NCBI GenBank assembly: GCA_964036195.1 | Contig: OZ038456.1 | Location: 6,324,001 to 6,388,000 of the forward strand | From: Sphaerolaimus hirsutus | Lineage: Eukaryota > Nematoda > Chromadorea > Monhysterida > Sphaerolaimidae | Length of the DNA stretch: 64,000 nt | Direction: 5' to 3' | Shown: positions 50,870 to 61,511 of the stretch, piece after piece | How positions within the stretch are numbered: position 1 is the stretch's first letter | Layout of the letters: the number at the start of each line of letters is the position of its first letter | The notes under the pieces: generated by a model | What the model was told of the DNA's origin: nothing | Databases searched by the model: none | Seen by the model: the letters and a program-made list of their open reading frames with translations, nothing else | Position numbers and translations under genes: made by a program

Positions 50870-53720
50870 TGATCAGCGATGGATCAGGTTTCAGGATCGG
50901 AGCAATCCAGGAATGCGGCCTGACCATTCGGGTCAACTGCTTGCTATCGCCAAACAAAAGCACCAAGCCATTGTGGGGGAGTCGAGCGTTTGAAACAGCG
51001 CCAAAAATGGCAGTTTCATCCGCCAGAGACGCCTCGTCCACAAACACCGCGGCATATTTCAAAACTTGCAGTCGCTTGTCGCGCGATGAATCCAAGGTCA
51101 CATGGACTTGGCCGGGCTGCAGCACATTCAACACCACCTTATGCAACCTAGTAGCCACCCTAACGAGGCGTCGCATTTCGCGCTTGTAAATTTTGCCCCA
51201 CGTCTGGTTGTCATCGACAAAACCAGCCGCGGCCCCCCACGCCTGCACGCCTTCCTCTTGGCCATCGTCCAGCGGCACCAAATCATCCTCGTCGTCTTCG
51301 TCGATGGACAAACGAACCAAAGGCAACTGCGACCAAATGGCTTCGAAAATGTCGGCGGGATGCTGATTGTTCGCGATGATCTCGTTCAAAGTGTCACAAA
51401 TATGGCGTTGAGCGGTAAAGCGTTCATAAGCAGTTAGCCAGTGGTCATTCAATCGAATCACATGCACAGGCATATTTTGCGCGATCAAATTCAGCAGCGG
51501 CAATTGCTGGAGCGTCATATCGACGTAGCGATCGTCAACTTCCAACAACGGACTCAGCACGCGAACCGCGAAAGCAGCGCGCACCTGACAAAAACGCGCA
51601 TAGCCAGGTGTTTGGAAATTCGGCTTGTCATCCATCACAGTCCACCTCTCCCTACTACGCAGCAAAACTTCCACGACCGTTTCCAAATTAGGCAGACCAA
51701 TGTTTGCCAAACTTTGCAACGATCGTCTAGCAGACTCATCAGCGGCCGAATTCACACTGCAGGTAATCATTGTGGAGTGGTAAAGCGCATTGTTGTTTGC
51801 ATCAGAGGGCAATTCCCTCTTCAGCGGGTTTGGCGGGCCATTTTTCTCAGTAAACTTAAACGCAACCGCGTACGCACACTGACTTTGCACAGTCGTTTTA
51901 CCGGAACCGAATGGTGAATCACACATCAGCAATAGCGGCGCAGTTTTTCGCACAGACTTGATAACTGACGCAATCACACGCCCCTGCCCCTCCTGCGGCC
52001 GAAAATCACCCTGCTGCGCTTGCAATAAATCTTCGCATGTGCCTCTGCGCACCTCCGCATACAATCCATCAGATTCAATTTTTTCGAGCGTGCGCTGCCA
52101 ATCAGTCTCAACTTGGTTCAACTGCTTGTGCAGCACTACCGCCATTTTGACCTGGTCTTCCACAGCGAGCAGTCCGGTGTTGCTCTCGGTTGGCCGGTAA
52201 CCACTAGGGCCCATTATGCACAACCGCTCCAAAATTTCCATGCGGCCATTGTAGCTAGGCGACAAAGCGGAACCGCGCACCATATAATCGCAATTAGGCA
52301 TTAAATGCGGCGACAGCGCCTGCGGCACCAACACATCCGGTTTGGCAACTAGCTGCACCGCCTCGGCAGTGATGTCGGCGCTGACCGTGCGTAAACTTAT
52401 TTGCGGGCGGCCAGTCAGAGCACGCTCTTCCCCCCGGGGATCAGCTTCGACGATTTGTATCGACGACATAGGTGAAGTGAAATTCAACATGTAGCCCTGC
52501 GCCTTATTCCTGTGCCACTCGGCCGTGTCGCGCATCGCAGCGGCTGGATTTAAATGCACGCGTTCCCACCTAATTATCGCAATTAATCCCCGCGGACCAT
52601 TTTGCCAAGTCACCTGTGCACGCACAGCTTTCGCCCTAGTCGCAGTGTATCGCAAATGCGCTTCGTGACACACGTTAGCAGCGGCCAAAAAGATGGAACG
52701 GAGCTGCAGCTGAGAAGTGAGGTAATTTCTATTCATTTCACCCTTCCACTCCATACCAGCCTCAATTTGCCGCGCCAAAAAAATACGCACGCCATACGCA
52801 TGACCCCAATAAAAGTTGTTAACTTTGCCGGCGTCGTCAAAAGCGTGATACTCTACATGCGCCACACCTAATTGTCCGGCGTGCGGGTGTATATCACTTT
52901 CCATGACATTTTCGCTGTGTGCAAAAATCAACTTTTCAGGGCCCGGATCCCGCTCGTCGGCGCCTTTGAAGGGGGGTGCACTAATATACCGCGAAGGGGT
53001 GAACGCTGCCCTCAAACGTAAATATCTCCACTTGGCCGGATAAGGATGATATCCTTCGCGATTTTCCTGTCCTCTCTGTGAAATTTCCGACGCTGGCTCA
53101 TCGACGGAGAGGTCAACCTGTCCTTGCGAAACAATGACAACAGGGCGGCCCAAAAACAATGGCATTTGAGCGTCATTTTTCATAATAGTGACGCCTCGCA
53201 ATTCCCAATACTTTGGATCGGCGCTAACCCTACTGATGCCAGTCGCGACAAAATGCACGCCGTGGCGGACAAGCGGCAAAAACATGTCGTAAGCTTCGTT
53301 AGCCTCGCGATATTCCCTCAAAATTTTCTGTACCGACCGCTCGCGAGCGCGCTCCGCCTTGTTGACCGAATAAGTGAAAAATGGATAAGCCCTTTCCGCT
53401 TCCGACCACTCCGGATAACTTTCCAAAAGCGCCTGCGCATCGCCGTCGAAACGAATGTGACATTGATAACTGGTAGGACGCTGCTCGTGGCCGACGTGGA
53501 CTCGATCCACTATTCCCGACAACTTTTTGTTGATGACAAATTCAGGACAAATCGATCAAGCGTTTCGAGGGGGATTATAGGGCAGCGGCGGAATAGTATC
53601 ACCGCCCTGTTTTCCATGAGAAGTCCACGATTTGAGCGGCGCCTTAGCTATGCGCCCGCCACGGTACGAACTGGAACTCGCTCCATACCCACCCATGGGT
53701 ACGCCACCCGAACTAGTCAT
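50865..53720 (-). pseudogene. UPF1-like SF1 helicase, 5' part (broken by TGA and by BEL insertion)
   Basis: The likely ATG is at 53718-53720, opening a Gly/Ser-rich leader of 54 codons. An in-frame TGA at 53556-53558 then interrupts, and the frame continues unshifted to the BEL insertion at 50865. Counting from the TTG at 53522, Walker A GSGKTT is at 539-544, the Walker B-type VDEAS at 828-832 and the motif III-type GDSKQL at 858-863. These are hallmarks of UPF1/DNA2-type superfamily 1 helicases (AAA_11 region). The first 480 residues match nothing I recognise. The BEL element sits between motif III and the motif IV-VI half at 36584-38286. It lies 546 bp downstream of the integrase end, same strand, inside the LTRs, so it belongs to the retroelement, where env usually sits. 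Replication-related, RNA-processing or host-defence roles are all speculative. Confidence 0.88.
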
Positions 53721-54266
53721 CTTTCACACTTCAAAGTAGAGCACCGGAAAACACAACTTATTGCTACTTAGAATGCGCCACCCAGAATGTCGGCACCGAA
53801 ATGCACGAAGGTCTGAGCGACACCCTAATCGAAAAGTTGCGAATTATTTTCAACGCACTACGTTGAACGTATTGTGCCAAAAATAATTTTTATTTTGTTG
53901 CGAAATGGGCGAAAATGAGAATGAAATTAAAGAACGAATTTAGAACGAAATAAATGCGATGGTATGAATAACTAGTGAATTAAACTGCGACGATAATTAG
54001 AAACGAACAACTAATAACACTTATAAACTCTTATAAAATTTTCACGCTTTACCTTTTACATAAAAAAACAACAACTTTTCACTTCAAAATTACCTCGCAC
54101 ACAACCAAAAATACAAAAAATTGCAACCCCGAACTCACCACGAACTGACGGCCAGAATTAAACGCGAATAATCCAAATAAAAATGAAAATAAATTTTAAT
54201 TGAATTTTTGAACGAAATAATTGACTTGAAGCACTTTAGGTTGAAGAGCAGAAAATCTCAGGGTTT
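53721..54266. other. Spacer between integrase and helicase genes
   Basis: AT-rich, non-coding. It may carry a splice acceptor or promoter for the helicase message, but nothing specific is visible. Confidence 0.4.
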
Positions 54267-56357
54267 TTAACCGAAAATCTGCGAATAGGTGGGATTAACT
54301 GGTTCATTTGTCAATTTAACGCGATCAGCATGAACGGTATAAGTTTTCTTAGACAACCTATTAAACACGGTCACAATGGGATGCACATAATCTAAGCATT
54401 CATACGGGCCAATATAATGATGCGTGAACTTCTTAACGCGGCCTAACTTTCGAAGAATTCGGGGCGAATAAACACGAACTGATTGACCGGGCTTCAAATT
54501 CAAGCGACGCGCACTGCGATTTGCATAAAAACATTCTTTTTCTTGCGCGCGTTGTAAAGCCGAATGCGCGGCCGTGCGGACGTCCGAAAGTCGCGCGTCT
54601 AAATTTGACACAAAGGGACTGTACGCCGTCGGTTTATCGGTCTTATCGGTGCCATTTCCCGTCGGCTCGATCATACGCTCCCAAAGTGACGGAGAATTTG
54701 ATCCAAATAGCAACGCATATGGCGTCACTTTCATAGAGGGGTGCTTAGACGTATTATACGCATAGACAGCGGCACCTAAGTGCTTGTCCCAATCCGAGTG
54801 CGAACTATTCACATAATGCGAAATTATTTCCATTAAGACGCCATTCCTGCGCTCAACCAAGCCATTTCCTTTCGGCGTATAGTTGAAACACTTATGCTGT
54901 ACCGTGTTTAGATAACGCAGCAATTCCGCAAAAATGCCGCCAATGAAGCTTGGTGCATTGTCGGATAAGATTACAGCGGGCGCGCCAAAAATCGGTAACA
55001 CATGTTGCAAAAACGCAATAGCCACAGTATCTTGTTTCAAATTAGGAACGGGCACTGCTAAACCAAAACGCGTACATTGATCCACAAATACCAATACATG
55101 CACATTCCTTTTTTCGGTAATTGGCAATGGCCCTACTGCATCAATCGCAATAAAATCACCGGGAAACTTAGCAATTTTCCGGCTCTGAATTTGAGTTTTC
55201 ATCGAGCGACGCAATCCTTTCTTCGCGTTGCACGAAGGGCAAGTAGAAACCCATCTAGCACATTCTGGACGCATATTTGTAAACCAAGCAAATTCGCGCA
55301 ATCTTTCAAACGTTTTCATCACACCTAAATGCCCAGCAGTGGGATGATTATGAGCCAATTCTAACACAGTGACAACTAGTGACTGGGGAATGCACGCAGG
55401 GTCGTATTTCCTTTCACCCACTAATATTGACGGATCCGCATCACGCCTAACCACATCAAATTGATCAATGAAAAATGGTGGGGCCCTACGCAAAGTAGAT
55501 TCCTCGCACATGCGTCGAATTGTAATTATATACGGCTCTTCCTTTTGCAAACGAGACAACTCTTCAATTGGAGTGATGGGAGGAGGTAAAGCATCGAGTT
55601 TTTCCGGTTTCTTAATTAATTGAGCGGAACGGCGGCCACCAGCCATTAATTTAGGCGCATCGTCACTTTTTGGCGGCGATTTCAAAGCACTTTCAGAATT
55701 GGACTCCGCCTTCGGTTTACTTCGCACACGCATAGTCATTGGATGTGGCGCACGCACAGTAGCAACACTTGCCACTGGCGGTTCAGCAGCTACCGTAACT
55801 GACGGTTCCAAAGACTTCATTTTCGCATGTTTCAGCCAATTCTGAGCAGCAGCCAATCGCGCCATGGCCTTAGCTACTGCTTGATAAGCTAAGTGTTCTT
55901 CAGATGTCAACAGCGCCATTTCCTCAGTCAAAATTCGCGCCAATTTATCAGCAGGTATATCAAACGCATATTCTTCAAAAGCTTCATCCAAATTAACACG
56001 CTCATCAAATTCAACAGGTGCATCACACCGGCGCGACAAAGCATCAGCCAACTCGTTACTTTTCCCGCGCAAATGCTTAAAAATAACTTGATATGATTGA
56101 ATAGCTAGCGCAAATCGGTGCAAGCCCGTATGGGGATGGGTTTCCAAATTTGGATTTTTTACCCATGATATACTTTTCGCATCAGTCCACACTTCAAACG
56201 GCCGGCCCGCTAAATAACAATGCCAATTGCGAATGCTCTCAAAAATAGCACATGCTTCTTGCGTAATGGCAGGCCATCGGGATTGCGCTTCAGAAAGTTT
56301 TCGACTATAAAATGAACACGCATGCAAAGCGGCGGCAGGTTCAGCGCGCTGTACTAA
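54267..56357 (-). pseudogene. Ty3/gypsy pol, part 3: RNase H end and integrase
   Basis: The open frame (686 codons from the TTG at 56327, a little more upstream) holds the rest of RNase H (VWTDAKSI at 46-53, LADALSRR near 93-100), then a 220-residue linker. Integrase has an HHCC zinc site (H326 or H328, H333, C363, C366) and catalytic D396, D456 and E492. The last two are separated by 35 residues, the DD35E spacing. A chromodomain was not seen, but a GPY-type module (IGPYECL) is present near 639. It joins cDNA to the genome. It is continuous with the RT part except for a frame change near 56354-56360. The long linker between RNase H and integrase is unusual. Confidence 0.92.
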
Positions 56358-57056
56358 AATGCAACTTTAGAAGCATCGGTAATAATTATGAACGGTTTAC
56401 TGGGATCAGGATACTGTATACAGGGACTCTCGGCCACCATCACCTTCAACTTATTAAAAGCTTCCAAAGCGGCGGGGTTCGCATTTAAATCTACGGGGGT
56501 ACTTCCGCTATACTTTTCAGTTCCTAATTCAGTTTTTGTTCGAGTTAAATTAGACAAGGGAGCGGCATATTCAGCACATTTATGAATTAACCTCCGGAAA
56601 AATCCAACGGCACCTAAAAACGCTTTAACTTCACGCACACACACAGGTAGCGGCCAATCACTCAAATACTTCCGCTTATCATCCGGTATACAAATCCCTT
56701 CACGCCCTACCATATAACCCAGGAATTTAACAGCAGTGGTGCGCGCGAAAAAACACTTTTTCGGGTGTATTTTAAAACTGCTACTTATCAAACGCGACAA
56801 AACCTGACTTATATCACTCAAATGATCTTCCCATGATCTACTGTAAATGAGCAAATCATCTATATATACCAACACATTCCGGTGCAATAATCCAGCCATT
56901 GTAACTTCAAAGCAGCGCTGCGCTAAAGCCGGGGAACACTTTAATCCCATCGGCAAGCGTTTCATTTGAAATTGACCAAAACAATTACGAAACGACGTAA
57001 TATGTCTATCATCCGGATGCAGCGCAATGTTGTAAAACGCTTGATTGATATCGACA
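56354..57056 (-). pseudogene. Ty3/gypsy pol, part 2: reverse transcriptase core
   Basis: Carries the RT catalytic box YIDDLLIYS (YIDD at about 56866-56855), the MKRLPMGLKCSPA block before it, the FLGYMVGREGI block and the start of RNase H (IITDAS, about 56370). The frame reads back beyond the first ATG (56965) to about 57056, where it meets the upstream frame at a short T run: a one-base difference shifts frame. A second shift ends it at 56354. The YIDD is intact, so the enzyme was recently functional. The frame breaks could be real mutations or sequencing slips in homopolymers. Confidence 0.9.
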
Positions 57057-57059
57057 CTG

Positions 57060-60000
57060 CTAAAAATACTTGCAACTGTGCAATGACTCTATTGTATCGT
57101 CTAATCTGGGCAGCGGAAATTGGGGAGCGTGAACTACTGCATTTAATCGCCGATAATCTATCACCATGCGCTTGGCACCATCCGGCTTAGTAACAACTAA
57201 TGTCGGCGCGCAGTACGGACTCGTACTGTGCTCAATGACGTCATGCTCAAGCAAACAACTTAAATGCTTTTCTAAGTACTGCTGGTCATCCAAACTCAAC
57301 CTATACATTCGACACGCGACCGGAATTTTACTAGTCAATTGAAGTCGATAATCAACCAATTCACTGTATCCCAAATCATACTTATCTCTGGCAAAAGCAT
57401 CCTGATGAGTTAAAATCAACTCTTTTAATTGCTGGCGCTTAATTTCGTCCAATTCAACCGGTACCTCAAAATCCATTTCCCTCCCATCAGCACAGACCAC
57501 TTTCATAGTTGTATTCGCTGCTTTAGAAGGTACAGTGCCCTCCGTCGGTACTTTTTTCTCACTAGTTTCAAGTATAGTATCGGTAAAACTCATATCGCGC
57601 TCGCGACATTCTCGCACCCACTCAGCAGGCGGATCACCTCGACGCACTTGTACAACACACTCCACTGGCTCTACGATGGCAATTTTCTGGCCCACTTGCA
57701 ACTTTACCGGCACTTCAGTCACATTAACACACCTAACCGGAAACAATTCACTCGCGCTTTCATAAACAGCATTAGCTGCAAACACACCCGTTTTCACATG
57801 AAATTCATTCAAAGGCTCAATCGCAAATGTCAATTCATCAATTGGTTCAGATAACTTTGCACTAATTATCGTTTCATGCCGCGGCTTAATTTCAGTCGGT
57901 TCAGTCACAACTGCATAAACATGCCGTTCTTGCACTACAGGCGGCGGGTTGTCAAAAGGCACAGTCAACTTTTTACGCGCATCGCCACTCTCAATTCGCA
58001 ACTCACGCGCAGGCATGTCAATAACCATATGCCTCAACACATCAGCGCCCAATAAAATGTCATCCGACAAACCGCTAATCACCTGAAACACAATAGAAAA
58101 CGCTTTCCCGGTAATCATCACTTGAAGTTCCAGCTGACCCTCAATTTGCAATTTGCATTGAGACGCGCTTTGCAATCCCCCCACAGGAGTGACTTCATCA
58201 AACGCTATGCAATTATTTCGATGCCTAGCCAACACCAGCGGGCTGCACAATGACCTCATCGCACCTGTGTCCAACAGACACCTTTTGTATTCATTCCCCT
58301 CAATTTCTACCGTAATCGACGGACTATAGTAAATTGGCACGAGTTCTTTACGCTTAGCCGTAATACTTTTGATGTTCGCAATTTCTTCACTGGTCAGCGT
58401 GACTACATTCACCTTTTCCATGACGGCAGAACCTTTAGGAACGCGCAGCGGCGGCAAACGCTTAAATCTACTCACTGGCGTTTCTTCAACATCGGCGCTA
58501 TACCCTGAACTGTCAGCGCTAATTGGATTTAACTTTTGCGGCGGTGTCACGGGGGTCGCACCCCTTGCAGGATTGCGCCTATTTTCTATCGTTTGCATGC
58601 GATTTAATTGAAACCGCAACACTCTCAATTTTATCCAATCACACACTACGCACACCAAATACAACACCAGTTCACACAAAGCGGGCAGAATAAATCTCAG
58701 AAACACGAAAGTACACATTCCAGCGATAAATCCCTCAAGAAAATTTCGCACGGTCAAAATCCACTCATCTGACACTCCTTTTTTCTTAACAACGCCACCA
58801 CTTGGAACACCCAGGGCGTCAGCACTTGCAAAAAACGTAAATAGACAGCACAGGAAAAACACACGGTTCAACACACTGGGCAACATACTCGGTTCCGACC
58901 ACGTTCGGTACAAAGTTGGCACGCTCGCTTCACAATAATCAGACAACACATGCAGCTCAGAGTCAGATGACGTTCGCGACAAACTAAGGTCCGGCGGTTC
59001 ACACCTAAACGTGTGCATGGTTAATTCTAGCAGCGCTTCTAACTTGACGTACGTCAACGTGTCCTCAGGATCGTCATGCGGATGCTCATCAGCATGCTCA
59101 CAGAACCCACTAATATTCAACCCCTGCAAACCCATGTGTTGCAATTGAGCCCACCACTTTGTTCGAAAAATCATGCTATCTAACGAACGCGCATAAACCC
59201 AAGGCATAATCCAAGCCTCTCTTTCGAGCATGAATTGATGTTCTTGCGGCGTTATTTCAGGCGGATTGCATGGATCCTCTGATTCCTCATCTGAACTTTC
59301 AAGACCCGGTAAAACCCTAATCATGCGCACATATTCCTTACTTTCCTGCACGCTGCGTGCATGATTCACTGAGTTCGCAGACACGCGCGTCGGATTTAAC
59401 GCAGTCAATTCAGTTGACGGAGGGGCTGCAATGGCCATTTGCGATGATTGAACTTGTTGCACTGGAGACCAACTAGTGGTTGACACTTGCGCGGGAGGGG
59501 GATAATACAGGTAAGGCGCCGCTTGCATGGGATATACAGGTTGCTGTGCAGAGCGCATCATATTCGCTGGACCTCTGAAGTTATTCATTGGTCGCTGCGG
59601 CGGCCCGCGCCGAAAATTTCTAAAGCGCGCTCTTTCCTCTTCTGTCAATTTAGGACAATCAGAGCGAAAGTGATCATCTGCCCCACATTCATAACAGCCC
59701 TCATCAAATTTACGCGGCCTAAATTTGGAAACTGGTTTTGCAGCATTGTTACCTATCAATTGCTTTTCCAAATCAACTAAACGCTTATCCTTATCCTCTA
59801 ATTGCCTAGAAAGTTCTTCCAATTTCACTCGCTGTTCCTCAAACTTTGGATTTTCCGCCGCCGCCGAAACGGGCGGGGAATTTCCAAAAGCTCCCGCACC
59901 CCCTAAAGCAAAAATTCGCTCGATTACCGAATTGGTGGCTTCTGAAACTAATTCAGCGTTGGATTTTGACTTTTTCTTACCACCCACTTTGTCCTTATCA

Positions 60001-61451
60001 ATTTCCAGAAAACTTTCTTGCGTGCGCGCATTGTTGACTACGTCTTGAAACTTAGCCCCAGCAGTAATAGATACATTCCTACGAATGTCAGGATACAATC
60101 CACTAACAAATTTCGCCACTGCCATCTTTTCGCGTTCAATTTTTGAAAGTTTCGGAAAAGCGCGTTTTATAATTTTCTCCAGCCGCACTGACCAATTTAA
60201 CACATCTTCATCTTCGCCCTGCTCGCTACTAATTACTTCCCTTTGCGCATGATGCTCCGAAATGGGGTTAGTATAATAACGTTCCAAAGCGTCCATGAAC
60301 TCCTCATAATCCAAATTAATCAATTCACTCTTATGCGACATGTAAATCGAACGCGCGCTGTCACGCAGATAAACCGGAAGCAGCGATTTTCGCTCATCCG
60401 TCGGAATTTGCAACGCTTCACAAACTGCATCCCAATTTTTACGCCAATCAGCAAATTTATCATCAGCGCGCCCCTTAAATGGTATCACCTGTCCAGTAAG
60501 CGCAGTCATGGCAGCAGCATAACCCTCCCTACTAGTAGCAACCATACTCACGGCAGGTATAGGCGGTGTGGTAGCGGTAGAGCACCCTCCCGAATTAGAA
60601 ACAGCGCTAATTATGGAATTAATCGCTTGCATGTCAGGCTTTTCTAAATGAATGTACTCAGCAAATGCATTAATCGCGTCCGCAATTTGACTCACATCAT
60701 TTCGCAAATTATAGCAGTCAACACCTAACTTTACTAATGACACTAATTTTTCGTCATTATCACTCGTGTTCCCATTTTCCAAAGAACTCATGGGTCGCTG
60801 ATTATACAAATAAGCGGCAATACTCACCGTTTGAGTCACAACCTGACTAAGGTTCCATTCTGACCCCTGAACCGAATTCCCCACTATCGACGAATTAATT
60901 TGATTCAAAGTCAAATTTTTCGCTTGAATCAACAATTGCACCACATCGGGACCCGTATTCACACCACTACCGCTCGCATGCGCCATACTCAAATTAGAAT
61001 ACCGGAAAAGCACACACTCACTCGACGACTGGGTACTCGCGCTTCGGTACCCGGCACTCGCGCTTCGGTGCCCTAACTTACTTTGCCCTGCGGTCGGGAA
61101 TGGCACCTCCGCACCCGCACTTGGCTTGCCTCGCTCACAGGTCGGGAATGACTCCTCCGCACCTCTTTCAGGGACCGGTCCTTCCGTGTCCACCCAGCAG
61201 TTGACGTCAAAGTCGTTAGGTTCGTCACTCAACTCAGCGGTTCCCGGTTCAGAACAGTGCGCGTCCGTACTGAACTGAACCGATTTCGATTTTTTCTTAC
61301 TTTTCCGTTTTTCCCTTTTTTGCCCACTAAGAATTTTGTCAGTTTCACGTCCCAATACAAAAATGTCCGCACTTATCGGTTGCGTCGATCGGGTAGCCTT
61401 CCGTTCCTCCAGCCGGGCGGTGGTTCGTTTGTTCTCACCAGCGATTGTCAA
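57060..61451 (-). pseudogene. Ty3/gypsy gag, hydrophobic segment, protease and start of RT
   Basis: Open frame of 1463 codons; the interval given is the open frame, which starts without ATG. The first ATG is at 60986 and is the likely gag start (1308 codons). Numbering from 61451: capsid-like gag at about 320-490, a coiled coil near 540-565, one zinc knuckle CYECGADDHFRSDC at 586-599, two hydrophobic stretches at 863-878 and 904-938, protease with LLDTGA at 1060-1065 and ILLGAD near 1131, and the N-terminal RT fingers (VIDYRRLNAVV near 1430). It stops at TAG in a T-run frameshift. It supplies the particle and protease of the retroelement. The hydrophobic part between zinc knuckle and protease is unusual. 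The 155 codons before the ATG are lysine- and serine-rich and may be untranslated leader. Confidence 0.9.
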
Positions 61452-61493
61452 ACGGTGATCAGTCGCCTGAACTCACTGGGAATATTAAACAAA

Positions 61494-61509
61494 CCACTCG
61501 CTGCTACCA
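61494..61509 (-). promoter_or_regulatory. Primer binding site of the Ty3/gypsy-like element
   Basis: Two bases inside the 5' LTR edge (61512), the minus strand reads TGGTAGCAGCGAGTGG. This starts with the CCA complement, as expected for a tRNA primer site. The tRNA is not identified. Confidence 0.6.
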
Positions 61510-61511
61510 GT

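Noticed and set aside
36584-53720. Helicase as a host gene hit by two retroelements
   Set aside because: It lies between matching LTRs on the same strand as gag-pol and 546 bp from integrase. The simplest reading is that it belongs to the element. Other copies would settle this.
51441-53771. Plus-strand open frames of up to 215 codons opposite the helicase 5' part
   Set aside because: The minus strand carries helicase motifs in one long frame. The plus frames have none.
57429-60647. Plus-strand open frames opposite gag-pro
   Set aside because: Shadows of the gag-protease frame.
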